34,316 bases of DNA. Source: an uncultured Campylobacter sp. (lineage in GTDB: Bacteria; Campylobacterota; Campylobacteria; Campylobacterales; Campylobacteraceae). The stretch spans positions 1 through 34,316 of the forward strand of contig NZ_CALIIU010000023.1 of assembly GCF_938017775.1 (NCBI RefSeq), in the 5' to 3' direction. The translations under genes and the position numbers were made by a program. The notes under the pieces were generated by a model. That model was not told the DNA's origin. It worked only from the letters and a program-made list of their open reading frames with translations, and made no database searches. Positions 23,993 through 31,805 of the stretch are shown here, piece by piece (the first letter of the stretch is position 1; every line of letters starts with the position of its first letter).

Positions 23993-24553
23993 GTGAGGCT
24001 ACTTTTCGTCTGTCACGGCAACATCTGCCGCTCGCCGATGGCGCAGTCCGTGGTGCAAAATTTCATTAATCAAAGCGGTCTAAGTGCGCACGTGAGCGTG
24101 GATTCTGCGGCGACGCACACCGACGAAATCGGCTCGCCGCCCTATTACGAGACGCAGCGCGTGCTAAAAGAGCAAAAGGTACCGCTCGTAGCGCATCGCG
24201 CCGTGCAGGTCACGCCCGCAGACTACGAGCGCTACGATCTCATACTTTGCATGGACGATGAAAATATGCGCTCGCTGGGGCGAATTTTTCGCGGCAAGGA
24301 TATGGCTAAGGTAAAATTTCTTTTGGAATTTGCAGGGAAAAATTTTATAGACTGCGATGCATCAAATTTCAAAGGCTCGGCAAAGCAAACCGACTTAAAT
24401 TTAAAGAGCGGTGGTTTAAATTTAACCGCCTCCGAATGCCTACAAATCGCCGATCCCTACTACACGCGCGATTTTGAGCGCTGCTACGCAGATATCAAGC
24501 GCGGCTGCGAGGGGCTCTTGCGATACATTAAAAATTCAGACGGAATTTGCTAA
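23993..24553 (+). CDS. Low-molecular-weight protein tyrosine phosphatase with in-frame insert
   Basis: The catalytic P-loop CHGNICRS (residues 7-14, nucleophile Cys7) is at the N-terminus, and the general acid Asp154 is in IADPYY, as in LMW-PTPs such as Wzb. The enzyme removes phosphate from protein tyrosine. The 186-residue length exceeds the usual 150-160. The excess lies between KVKFLLEFA and the DPYY motif, about residues 114-151, and is Asn/Leu/Ser-rich with repeats NFID, SNFK, DLNLK and GLNLT encoded around AAATTT words. It starts at GTG 23993, with no clear ribosome site, 6 bases after the lolA stop, so translation probably depends on coupling. No capsule or kinase gene is adjacent. 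Confidence 0.88.
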   Translation: MRLLFVCHGNICRSPMAQSVVQNFINQSGLSAHVSVDSAATHTDEIGSPPYYETQRVLKEQKVPLVAHRAVQVTPADYERYDLILCMDDENMRSLGRIFRGKDMAKVKFLLEFAGKNFIDCDASNFKGSAKQTDLNLKSGGLNLTASECLQIADPYYTRDFERCYADIKRGCEGLLRYIKNSDGIC

Positions 24554-24618
24554 AATCCGCGATTAAATTTTAGCGTCTTTAAAAAGGCGCGGCTTAAAGC
24601 GATAATTCAAGGAAAAAT

Positions 24619-25071
24619 ATGTTTAGGCTTTTGATCGTTCCATATCTGATAATTGAGGCATTTACGACCTATTATTTCGTAAGCGCAAACGGCTTTGCGG
24701 CGTATGCGGTGGAGATCGTCATAAGCGCGATTTTAGGCGGATACGTCGTAGCAAACCGCTCGTGGATGGGCTTTTTTAATCTAATGAAAATCTCGCCGAA
24801 AGAAATTTTAAGCGGTGTAGGCTTCGTCGTAGGCGGCGTTTTTCTCATTGCACCGGGCATTTTCGGCGATATTTTAGGCGTTTGCATAATCACCGCGTCA
24901 TTTTACTGCGTCACCAGCGACGTGCCTAAATTTAACGCTAGCAGCGAAAATTCCGAAAAAAAAGAGCGAAAATTTTGGCGACGCAGCCGCACAAGTGACG
25001 ATGTAATCGACGTAGAGGTGATCGAAGAGAACGAAATCGAGATTCGAAAAAGCATAGGAGAGGAAAAATGA
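24619..25071 (+). CDS. fxsA: FxsA family membrane protein
   Basis: The 150-residue protein has the FxsA layout: an N-terminal helix starting RLLIVPYLIIEAF, a second around residues 28-45, and the family-typical segment VGGVFLIAPGIFGDILGV (about 71-88), then a charged cytoplasmic tail of about 55 residues. In E. coli FxsA is named for suppressing F-plasmid exclusion of phage T7; its normal role is unknown. AAGGA lies 6 bases before the ATG. The stop overlaps the hemC start (ATGA), so the two are coupled. Confidence 0.88.
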   Translation: MFRLLIVPYLIIEAFTTYYFVSANGFAAYAVEIVISAILGGYVVANRSWMGFFNLMKISPKEILSGVGFVVGGVFLIAPGIFGDILGVCIITASFYCVTSDVPKFNASSENSEKKERKFWRRSRTSDDVIDVEVIEENEIEIRKSIGEEK

Positions 25072-25997
25072 AAAATTTGATCATCGCTACACGCGGCAGC
25101 GTGCTTGCGCTGTGGCAGAGCGAGCACATCGCATCGCTACTTAATGCCCGTGGCATCCAAGCGCAGCTGAAAAGCATGAAAACCAAAGGCGATAAAATTT
25201 TAGACACGCCGCTTGCAAAGATCGGCGGCAAGGGGCTTTTTACAAAGGAGCTTGAGGAGAGCATGCTTCGCGGCGAAGCTCACATCGCCGTGCATAGTCT
25301 AAAGGACGTGCCCGTGGAGTTTCCGCAGGGGCTCGTGCTAGCTGCAATCTGCGCGCGCGAGGATGTGCGCGATGCAATGATTAGCGAAAAATACGCTAAA
25401 TTTAACGAGCTACCCCGCGGCGCAAAAGTCGGTACCACGAGCCTTCGCCGCAAAATGCAGCTGCTTAGCATACGCCCCGATTTAGAGGTTATCTCCTTGC
25501 GTGGCAATGTCCAAACCCGCTTGCGAAGGCTAAAGGACGATGAATTCGATGCGATTATCTTGGCGATGGCGGGCATCAACCGCCTAAATTTACGCGCCGA
25601 AGTGAGACACGTAGCGCCCTTTGAAGTCTCGCAGATGATCCCCGCGATGGGACAAGGAGCGCTAGGCATCGAGGCGGTGGACGAGCCGCAAATCCTGCGC
25701 GCGATAGAATTTTTAAAAGACGAGCGCGCTATCATCGAAACGACCGTGGAGCGAGATTTCATTAGGGTTTTGGAGGGCGGCTGCCAAGTGCCGATCGGCA
25801 TCAACGCGCGCCTTGACGGCGAAAATATCCACATCAGCGCGATAGTTGGCCTGCCCGACGGCAGCGAGAGTATCCGTCAAAGCATCGTCGCGCAAAAATC
25901 TCAATACCGAAGCGTAGGCGCGGAGCTCGCGCGCGTTTTTATCGAAAAAGGCGCAAAGCAACTTCTCGCGCGCGCTGAAGAGATGGCGAGCCTATAA
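25068..25997 (+). CDS. hemC: Porphobilinogen deaminase (hydroxymethylbilane synthase)
   Basis: HemC polymerises four porphobilinogen units into hydroxymethylbilane in haem and sirohaem synthesis. The 309-residue protein is of standard length. It has ATRGSVLALWQ (7-17), KIGGKGLFTKELE (51-63), HSLKDVP (76-82) with the catalytic aspartate, TSLRRKMQL, and the dipyrromethane cofactor cysteine in EGGCQVPIG (Cys239). The start has GGAG upstream and overlaps fxsA by four bases. The only gene after it on this strand begins 95 bases on. Confidence 0.97.
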   Translation: MKNLIIATRGSVLALWQSEHIASLLNARGIQAQLKSMKTKGDKILDTPLAKIGGKGLFTKELEESMLRGEAHIAVHSLKDVPVEFPQGLVLAAICAREDVRDAMISEKYAKFNELPRGAKVGTTSLRRKMQLLSIRPDLEVISLRGNVQTRLRRLKDDEFDAIILAMAGINRLNLRAEVRHVAPFEVSQMIPAMGQGALGIEAVDEPQILRAIEFLKDERAIIETTVERDFIRVLEGGCQVPIGINARLDGENIHISAIVGLPDGSESIRQSIVAQKSQYRSVGAELARVFIEKGAKQLLARAEEMASL

Positions 25998-26092
25998 AAG
26001 GCGAAATTTACGTAGTTTTAAAATTTGCAAAATTTTGAAATTTCTAGAATTTATGGACTTTTTAAATTTATAAAATTTCAAAAGGTTAAATT

Positions 26093-26857
26093 TTGAGCTT
26101 ATTCAGATTTTTTAAAACAGCGGGATTTTCAAAAATTTTTGCCTCGCTCATACTTTGCGCAAGCTGTGCGTTAAACCTAAACGCGAGCCCCAATGAGGAG
26201 CTTGTCCGCTCGCTGTTTAGCGACGCAAACTTCGATAAAAATCTTTATTTCAAAGGCGAGATGAGAAGCTATTTAAAGCGCAAATTCTACGCGGCAGATA
26301 ATTATAGCGAAATCACGGTTGCTCCGCTTGGACGCAGCGACGAATTTAGCGAGATTTTTCACGTATTTTTGGGCTCTAAAGAGAAGCACTTCGATCTTTA
26401 CGTCTATACTAAGGAGGACGGAATCTACGCCGTGCGAGTTTTGGCGCAAACCGCCATTATTGAGGCTATCGTAAGCGAATATGAAAAATTTAACGAGGCG
26501 CAAAAACGGGAGTTTGAGCAAAGAACCGATGCGGATATCGTAAATTTAAAGCTAATCTTAGCGCCCGATAAAGAGCTTATGGAGTTTGGAAAACAAAACT
26601 TATCGGCATTTGAAAAAATTTACGAGCTTTACGCCGGCGGCGAGTCCGAGCGCGCAAAGGCGGAGATCAAAAGCCTGCATCTCTCTCACGCCGAGACGGA
26701 GGGCAAAAGATTTATGCTACTTATCGGCGGGATTACCGATAACTCCGTGGGCTTTTTGCGGGTGCAAGATGAAGCTGACCTGCCGCAAATGAGCCCTAGC
26801 GAGTTTATAATGATAGAAAAAATTGCGCCGAAGTGGTATCTTTTTAAAACCACATAA
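26093..26857 (+). CDS. Unrecognised secreted protein, 254 residues
   Basis: I recognise no family. The N-terminus is basic then hydrophobic (about 14-30) and ends ALNLNASP, a plausible type I signal peptide cut near residue 32, so the protein is probably periplasmic. The mature part mixes strands (FDLYVYTKEDGIYAVRVLAQ) and charged helices, and lacks cysteines. The start is TTG, supported by AAAAGG at 7 bases and by the signal sequence beginning there. The gene faces a minus-strand gene across 246 bases containing a shared terminator. Confidence 0.78.
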   Translation: MSLFRFFKTAGFSKIFASLILCASCALNLNASPNEELVRSLFSDANFDKNLYFKGEMRSYLKRKFYAADNYSEITVAPLGRSDEFSEIFHVFLGSKEKHFDLYVYTKEDGIYAVRVLAQTAIIEAIVSEYEKFNEAQKREFEQRTDADIVNLKLILAPDKELMEFGKQNLSAFEKIYELYAGGESERAKAEIKSLHLSHAETEGKRFMLLIGGITDNSVGFLRVQDEADLPQMSPSEFIMIEKIAPKWYLFKTT

Positions 26858-26859
26858 AA

Positions 26860-26894
26860 AGCCGCGCCGCAAGCGGATTTAAAGCTTCGCGGCT
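26860..26894 (-). terminator. Terminator between convergent genes, strongest on the minus strand
   Basis: AGCCGCG (26860-26866) pairs with CGCGGCT (26888-26894), with an inner CCGC-aag-CGG stem. On the minus strand the stem is followed directly by TTTTTA, a classic intrinsic terminator for the gene at 27104-28096. On the plus strand it sits 3 bases past the stop of the 254-residue gene, with a weaker ATCTAAATTT tail, so it may serve both. Confidence 0.75.
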
Positions 26895-27103
26895 ATCTAA
26901 ATTTAAAAGCGATACCAAAGCCTTAACCATACCGTCGATCAAAAATCGAGCGAATTTTAAATTTAAATGGACGATCTGCAAATTCCGTCTGCCGCGACTT
27001 TTGGGCGAAATTTTAAAATTTTGAAGTCTAAATTTAAACAAAATATCGCCAAAGCGCGCCCCGTCGCCCTAAATTTAGAGCCAATGAGCGAGGCGGCGTA
27101 GCC

Positions 27104-28096
27104 TTAAATGCCATCCGGCTTGGACTTAAACTGCGCAAAGTCCACTCCCGTCGCGTCCAAAACCGCCCGCGAATAAAAATAGAGGCTGTAAAATAGCTTA
27201 TCGTCGTAAAAGTACTCCTCCCAGCGCTCCTCGTCGTCCTCATCGCTCTGCGGCCACAGATATTTTTCCGCAAGCATATCCGAAAAGCTCGCCAGCGGCG
27301 CTGCGTGCGAGATCTTATCGGCGTCATCGCAAATCTCAAGCATAAACGCAAAAAATCCGCCGAGCCGAGCCGCGATAATGCCTGCCGCTTCGTTTTCGCA
27401 GTTTTCGTTTTCGCTGTTTCTGCCCGCCGCAATGTTTCTCTTTTTGCCCGCCGCAGCGCGTGCTTGCATAAAGATACGCGCCAAAAACAGCAGCGCAAAA
27501 GGGGTTGCGTGCCAAAACGAGCTTTGATGTTCTATCTCGTTAAAAATTTTGCTAAGCGCACCCTGGGCGGCTTTAATATCAAATTCTTCCCGCTCGCTCG
27601 CATCCGAGCTCTTATTCGCCGCGCTCGTTTTAAATTTACTCGCCGCACTCGCTTTAAATTTTATCGCCGCGCTATCGGCACTCTTAAATTCCGCCTCGCC
27701 GCACTTCGCCGCGTCTGTTTTAAGCTCCGTCTCTCCGCCCGCTTTAAATTTCGCAGCCTCGTTATCCGCCTTTTGAAATTTGGACTCGCTCGTTTGCGCT
27801 AAATTTATGGAATTTTGCGCCGCGCCGCATCTTGCTGCATCCATAGAATTTTGCCAGCAACCGGGCTTGCTTTTTAAATTTTGCCCTGCGCTGGACTCGG
27901 TTGTTGAATTTAACACTCTGTCTAAATTTTGCTCACCGCCCGAACTGCGCGCCGCATCACAAGCTTCGATTGCCCGCACGAGTTTCTCAAAAATTTTGGG
28001 AAACTCGCTCGCCCTGCCGTAAGCGGTCGTGAGCCTACTCCACGGCACATCCTGCACTTTTAAATTTGCGATATATTTCAAATTTTGCTCATTCAT
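27104..28096 (-). CDS. Unrecognised protein with repeat-derived low-complexity segment, 330 residues
   Basis: I do not recognise the family. Two apparently folded parts flank a low-complexity middle. Residues 1-50 contain DVPWSRLTTAYGRASEFPKIFEKL, a phrase I associate with small helical proteins of unknown role. Residues 171-330 are helical with aromatic and acidic stretches (HATPFALLFLARIFMQ; DEDDEERWEEYFYDDKLFYSLYFYSRAVLDATGVDF). Residues 51-170 repeat KFK, EFK and ELK units and QNL/QNS units and look like an expansion. A smaller Asn/Glu-rich patch lies at 212-236. AAGGAG lies 5 bases before the ATG. The gene is third in line after rarA and mmcQ. Without the expansion it would be about 210 residues. 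Confidence 0.72.
   Translation of the reverse strand: MNEQNLKYIANLKVQDVPWSRLTTAYGRASEFPKIFEKLVRAIEACDAARSSGGEQNLDRVLNSTTESSAGQNLKSKPGCWQNSMDAARCGAAQNSINLAQTSESKFQKADNEAAKFKAGGETELKTDAAKCGEAEFKSADSAAIKFKASAASKFKTSAANKSSDASEREEFDIKAAQGALSKIFNEIEHQSSFWHATPFALLFLARIFMQARAAAGKKRNIAAGRNSENENCENEAAGIIAARLGGFFAFMLEICDDADKISHAAPLASFSDMLAEKYLWPQSDEDDEERWEEYFYDDKLFYSLYFYSRAVLDATGVDFAQFKSKPDGI
27587..27946. repeat. Degenerate tandem repeat, unit 24-36 bases, inside the 330-residue gene
   Basis: TTTAAATTT or close variants start at 27629, 27653, 27683, 27719, 27743 and 27773. The spacings are 24, 30, 36, 24 and 30 bases, all multiples of 6, with CTCGCCGC-like filler. On the minus strand each gives [K/E][F/L]K (or KFQ). 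From about 27805 to 27935 a second flavour, AATTTTGC, gives QNL/QNS. About 11 RAATTY words by hand count. Confidence 0.75.
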
Positions 28097-28212
28097 CCGC
28101 GCTCCTTGCGAATATTTTTAAATTTAAGCTCTGTGAGCCGTTAAAATTTGCGCTCTCGGTTCAAATTTAGCCTCTTTCGCACGCAAATTTAAACCGAGCC
28201 CAGGCGCAAATT

Positions 28213-28569
28213 CTACCTCGTAAGCTCCCTGCTCTGCTCGATTAGATCCTCAATCTGTTCGCGTGGCACCGCATCAAGGCAGACGCTGATCCAGTGCTTT
28301 TTATTCATATGATAGGCTGCAAAAATTCCTTTTCCGTCACGCAAAATTGCCGCCAAATCAGGCTTTATCTTTAAATTTATCACATCGCTTGAGCCAGGAA
28401 GTGCGCGATCAAGCTTTTCGTTTGCAAGCCCGCGCATCAAAAGCGCAAACCACTTGCGCTTCCCTCCTGCGTGACGAAAAACCGCGAAATTCGGATATTC
28501 ATCCCATAGATACTCGCCATCCGCGTCGTAGCGCTGCTTCATTAGTTTTAGGACGCTGCTGAAGTTCAT
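28213..28569 (-). CDS. MmcQ/YjbR family protein
   Basis: The 118-residue protein matches the MmcQ/YjbR (CyaY-like fold) family: FAVFRHAGGKRKWFALLM, then VINLKIKPDLAAILRD, then AAYHMNKKHWISVCLD and the C-terminal helix EQIEDLIEQSRELT. Members are proposed DNA-binding proteins; the role is not established. A longer frame starting at 28617 runs back into rarA. The ATG at 28569 is chosen because it overlaps the rarA stop in ATGA and begins at the family's usual N-terminus. It is therefore coupled to rarA. Confidence 0.85.
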   Translation of the reverse strand: MNFSSVLKLMKQRYDADGEYLWDEYPNFAVFRHAGGKRKWFALLMRGLANEKLDRALPGSSDVINLKIKPDLAAILRDGKGIFAAYHMNKKHWISVCLDAVPREQIEDLIEQSRELTR

Positions 28570-29768
28570 TCTCGTTCCTTGATATCGATCTTTTCCCTGC
28601 GCAATCGCGCCAGCCACTCATCCAGCGTCTTTTCAAAGCCGATCCCCTTGCTTTCGTAAAATTTCGCCGCCTCGCTCATATAGGCCTGCTCGACCCAGCC
28701 GCCGAAGTCGTGCGGGTATTTGTAGTCTGCGATCTGCTTGTCCGAGTTGATGAGATAGCGCGGCGTAGGCAGCGGCGCAGCGGAGCGAACGAACTTCAAA
28801 GCGGCGTTGATGCCCAAATACGCGGCGTTTGATTTGGGGCTGTGCGCCAGATAGATCGCGCATTGCCCCAAGATAATGCGAGCCTCGGGGTAGCCGATCT
28901 TGCTGACGGCAGTTAGCGTGCTGGCGGCGATATTTAGGGCGTTTGGATTGGCATTGCCGATGTCCTCGCTGGCTAGGATCACCATCCTGCGCGCGATAAA
29001 ATCCGCGCTCTCGCCCGCATCTATCAGCCTCGCGACGTAATACAGCGCGGCATCGGCGTCGCTGCCGCGCAGGCTTTTTATCATCGCGCTTGCCAGCTCA
29101 TAATGCACGTCGTCGCTGCTAACGCCCGCAGCCACGGCATTTGCACGCAGCGTGCGAAGCGTATCCAGCGTAATGGCGCTGTCTGCCAAAAGCGCAAATT
29201 CCAGCAAATTTAACATACTCCTTGCATCGCCGCTACTGGAGTTTAGCAGGTATTTTTTCGCCTCCTCGTCCATCTCAAAACCGATCTCGCCCTGCACCCG
29301 CGCTAAAAGCGCCTCCAAATCCTCGTAGCTAAGCGGCTCAAACTCAAAGATCATCGAGCGCGAGCGGATGCCGCTGCTTAGCACGAACTGCGGATTTTCC
29401 GTCGTCGCGCCGATGATGATCGCGGCGTAGTTCTCCATCGGGATGAGCAGCACCTCCTGCTGCGTCTTGCTGAGGCGGTGGATCTCGTCGATGAAAATGA
29501 GCGGCTTGATGAGCGAGCCGGCGTGCGAGGATAGAATTTTGCGGATATCCTCGACCTTCAGGCTCGTGGCGTCAAGCTCGTAAAAATCGTAGTTCAGCTC
29601 GCTTGCGATCACGCGCGCCATCGTCGTTTTGCCGCTGCCTGCGGCGCCGAAAAATATACTGTGCGGGATGCTGCCTGCGGCGACGAATTTTTTAAAAACC
29701 GCTACGATCTTGCCCTGCCCCACGATCTGCTCTAAGCTTTTGGGGCGAAATTTCAAGCTCAAACTCAT
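28566..29768 (-). CDS. rarA: Replication-associated recombination protein A (AAA+ ATPase)
   Basis: RarA/MgsA acts at stalled replication forks and interacts with SSB; it is related to clamp-loader ATPases. The 400-residue protein begins LKFRPKSLEQIVGQ, with Walker A GAAGSGKT (41-48), Walker B IFIDEIHR (91-98), the sensor 1 block IIGATTENP, arginine finger region SGIRSRS, and the C-terminal tetramerisation part with EDIGNANP and a PHDFGGWVEQAY block. Length is slightly short of E. coli's 447. AAGG lies 7 bases before the ATG. Confidence 0.96.
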   Translation of the reverse strand: MSLSLKFRPKSLEQIVGQGKIVAVFKKFVAAGSIPHSIFFGAAGSGKTTMARVIASELNYDFYELDATSLKVEDIRKILSSHAGSLIKPLIFIDEIHRLSKTQQEVLLIPMENYAAIIIGATTENPQFVLSSGIRSRSMIFEFEPLSYEDLEALLARVQGEIGFEMDEEAKKYLLNSSSGDARSMLNLLEFALLADSAITLDTLRTLRANAVAAGVSSDDVHYELASAMIKSLRGSDADAALYYVARLIDAGESADFIARRMVILASEDIGNANPNALNIAASTLTAVSKIGYPEARIILGQCAIYLAHSPKSNAAYLGINAALKFVRSAAPLPTPRYLINSDKQIADYKYPHDFGGWVEQAYMSEAAKFYESKGIGFEKTLDEWLARLRREKIDIKERE

Positions 29769-30467
29769 TTTGCAACCTTAAAAATTTTGCCCCGATGATA
29801 GCGTTTTTATGATTAAATTTTGAAATTCGGCTAAATTTAAAGGGCGGAATTTTGAAATTTTATTTACAGCGGAGTTTAGAATTTATGCACAGCGCGGGCT
29901 TGAAATTTGCGGCGCGCAGGAGCTTTAAAATTTTAGACAGGATTTTAAAAATTTTATGCCGCGCGCGTGAGTTAGCGATATAAAATTTTGCTGAGTACAG
30001 ATCGCGCAGATTTGGCGGACTAGGCGGCTTTAAATTTAATGCCCTGCGTTGCGCGGTCGCGCCGTCATACATAGCGCGCCCGCAATTAGCTTGGCGTGCA
30101 AGATGAAATTTTAAAATCTAGCCCTATTTTGGGGCTAAATTTTATCTCGCGACGGGCGATGGCCGCTAAATTAGCAAATCAATAAACGCAAAATCAGCAA
30201 AGCTAAAAATCGCGATGCTTGCATAAAATCATCGCGCAACCATCGCAACTATCGCCTCGCCCCCGCAGAAATGTATTAATTCTCGCGCCTACGTAACGCG
30301 AAAAATGTAAAATATAGTCGGGCAATCGTCGCAATAACCCGCGCGATCGCGCAAAACTCATCGCGCCAATTCCGGCGCCAGCGTAAAATTTAATCTCGAG
30401 AAGCTGCGCGCCCGCGTAAAATGCGTAAAATTACCGCGCTAACGCCGCACCCACGCAAAACCGCCGC
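29769..30467. other. Spacer of 0.7 kb between cysK and rarA, no supportable gene
   Basis: A 70-codon minus-strand frame at 29860-30072 lacks a ribosome site and any recognisable feature. The right half (30140-30460) is mixed GC and AT with GCGCGATCGCGCG-like palindromic bits. One clear hairpin is listed separately. The rarA promoter should lie just right of 29768, but I cannot pick it with confidence. Confidence 0.55.
30114..30142 (-). terminator. Candidate terminator downstream of cysK
   Basis: AAATCTAGCCC (30114-30124) pairs with GGGCTAAATTT (30132-30142) at 10 of 11 positions around a 7-base loop. On the minus strand GATTTTAAAATTT covers the last arm and beyond. It is 325 bases past the cysK stop. 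Confidence 0.45.
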
Positions 30468-31382
30468 CTATTTGAAAAGCTCGGTAGAAAGGTACCTCTC
30501 GCCGGTATCGCAGAGGATCGTAACGACCACTTTGCCCCTGTTTTCAGCCTTGGCGGCGATCTGTGCGGCAGCATAAACGTTCGCGCCGCTTGAGATACCC
30601 ACGAGCAAGCCCTCTTTTTGCGCCAGCTGTCTAGCCGCGGCGAACGCATCGTCGTTTTCGACGCTCAAAAAGCCGTCAATGACGCTTCTATCAAGATTAT
30701 CAGGGATAAAATTTGCGCCGATGCCCTGGATTTTATGGCCGCCCGCACTGCCGCACGTAAGAAGTGGCGAGCTAGCGGGCTCCACACCGTAGGCTTTTAG
30801 GTTTGGATTTTTAGATTTTAAAAATTTCGCCGTACCGCTGAGCGTGCCGCCGGTGCCAAATCCCGCGACTAAAATATCTACCTTGCCGCCGCTTTGCTCC
30901 CAAATCTCAGGTCCAGTGCTTTGAAAATGTGCCTTTGGATTGCTCGGGTTATCAAACTGGCTCGGGATGAAGCTATTTGGAGTGCTCGCAGCCAGCTCAT
31001 TTGCCCTATCCACGGCGCCTTTCATTCCAAATTTCGGATCAGTCAGCTCGATTTTGGCGCCGAATGCCGCGATGAGCTTTTGGCGCTCGATACTCATCGA
31101 GCTTGGCATCGTTAGAATGAGCTTCATACCGAGCTTTGCCGCGATCATCGCAAGCCCCACGCCCGTGTTTCCGCTGGTAGGCTCTATCAAAACGCTATTT
31201 TTATCGATTTTGCCTGAGCTTAGCGCGTCTTTTACGATCTGCCACGCGATGCGATCCTTGACCGAGTGGCTTGGGTTTAAAAATTCTGCCTTGGCTAGGA
31301 TGAGGGCATTTTTGCCAAACGTATTGATTCTAACTAACGGAGTATTGCCGATGAGCTCCGTAACATCGTTTGCTATTTTCAT
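30468..31382 (-). CDS. cysK: Cysteine synthase (O-acetylserine sulfhydrylase)
   Basis: CysK makes cysteine from O-acetylserine and sulfide with PLP. The 304-residue protein has the PLP lysine in NPSHSVKDRIA (Lys42), the substrate loop TSGNTG (69-74), and the phosphate-binding loop GTGGT (176-180); the C-terminus ends in LCDTGERYLSTELF, as is usual. AAAGGA lies 5 bases before the ATG. It is third in an operon after metY and an Rrf2 regulator, with only 9 bases between its start and the rrf2 stop. Confidence 0.97.
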   Translation of the reverse strand: MKIANDVTELIGNTPLVRINTFGKNALILAKAEFLNPSHSVKDRIAWQIVKDALSSGKIDKNSVLIEPTSGNTGVGLAMIAAKLGMKLILTMPSSMSIERQKLIAAFGAKIELTDPKFGMKGAVDRANELAASTPNSFIPSQFDNPSNPKAHFQSTGPEIWEQSGGKVDILVAGFGTGGTLSGTAKFLKSKNPNLKAYGVEPASSPLLTCGSAGGHKIQGIGANFIPDNLDRSVIDGFLSVENDDAFAAARQLAQKEGLLVGISSGANVYAAAQIAAKAENRGKVVVTILCDTGERYLSTELFK

Positions 31383-31391
31383 ATTTTTCCT

Positions 31392-31805
31392 TTAAATGCT
31401 GAAATTTAAATACTGGACGCTTCGCGCCATCATCTCCTCGTAGCTGCTTAGAGGCTCGTTAAATATCTCTGCTAGCTTGACGTCGAATTTCTCAAAAAAC
31501 GCCCGCAGTCCGGGATCACTCATCTGAATGCTAGTCATCCGCAGATCCTTTTCAAGCGCGGTAAAAATTTCACCGAAAGTAATCTCGCTAGCATCTCTGG
31601 CTAGGTGATAGCCGCCGTTTTTGCCTTTGATACTACACACTAGCTTTTCGTTTCTAAGGGTATTTAGAATTTGCTCCAAATAATTCTTAGAAACTCCCGT
31701 ACGCTCGGCGATCTCTTTTATACTTATCGGCGCTACTTCGCTAGCTTTGGCGATCTGCAAAATTGCAGCCAGCCCATAAACGCCCTTTGTGCTTAAAAGT
31801 GCCAT
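31392..31805 (-). CDS. Rrf2 family transcriptional regulator, CymR-like
   Basis: The 137-residue protein is an Rrf2-type winged-helix regulator: LLSTKGVYGLAAIL at the start, the recognition region SIKEIAERTGVSKNYLEQIL (28-47), and the wing GKNGGYHLARDASEI. It has a single cysteine (Cys57) and lacks the three-cysteine cluster that ligates iron-sulfur in IscR and NsrR, so it resembles the cluster-free CymR group. In Firmicutes CymR represses sulfur-uptake genes and senses cysteine through a complex with CysK. Lying between metY and cysK (TAATG overlap with metY), it probably regulates this operon according to cysteine level, perhaps with CysK as partner; that is inference. Confidence 0.9.
   Translation of the reverse strand: MALLSTKGVYGLAAILQIAKASEVAPISIKEIAERTGVSKNYLEQILNTLRNEKLVCSIKGKNGGYHLARDASEITFGEIFTALEKDLRMTSIQMSDPGLRAFFEKFDVKLAEIFNEPLSSYEEMMARSVQYLNFSI

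Noticed and set aside
27587..27946. CRISPR array
   Set aside because: Repeats are short, degenerate and unevenly spaced, and the segment is in frame within a gene; no cas gene is in the window.
27305..28022. Plus-strand frames up to 165 codons opposite the 330-residue gene
   Set aside because: They are antisense to the repeat segment and have no ribosome site; the minus-strand gene has AAGGAG and folded flanks.
29860..30072. 70-codon minus-strand frame in the rarA-cysK spacer
   Set aside because: No ribosome site and low-complexity basic composition typical of spacer translation.
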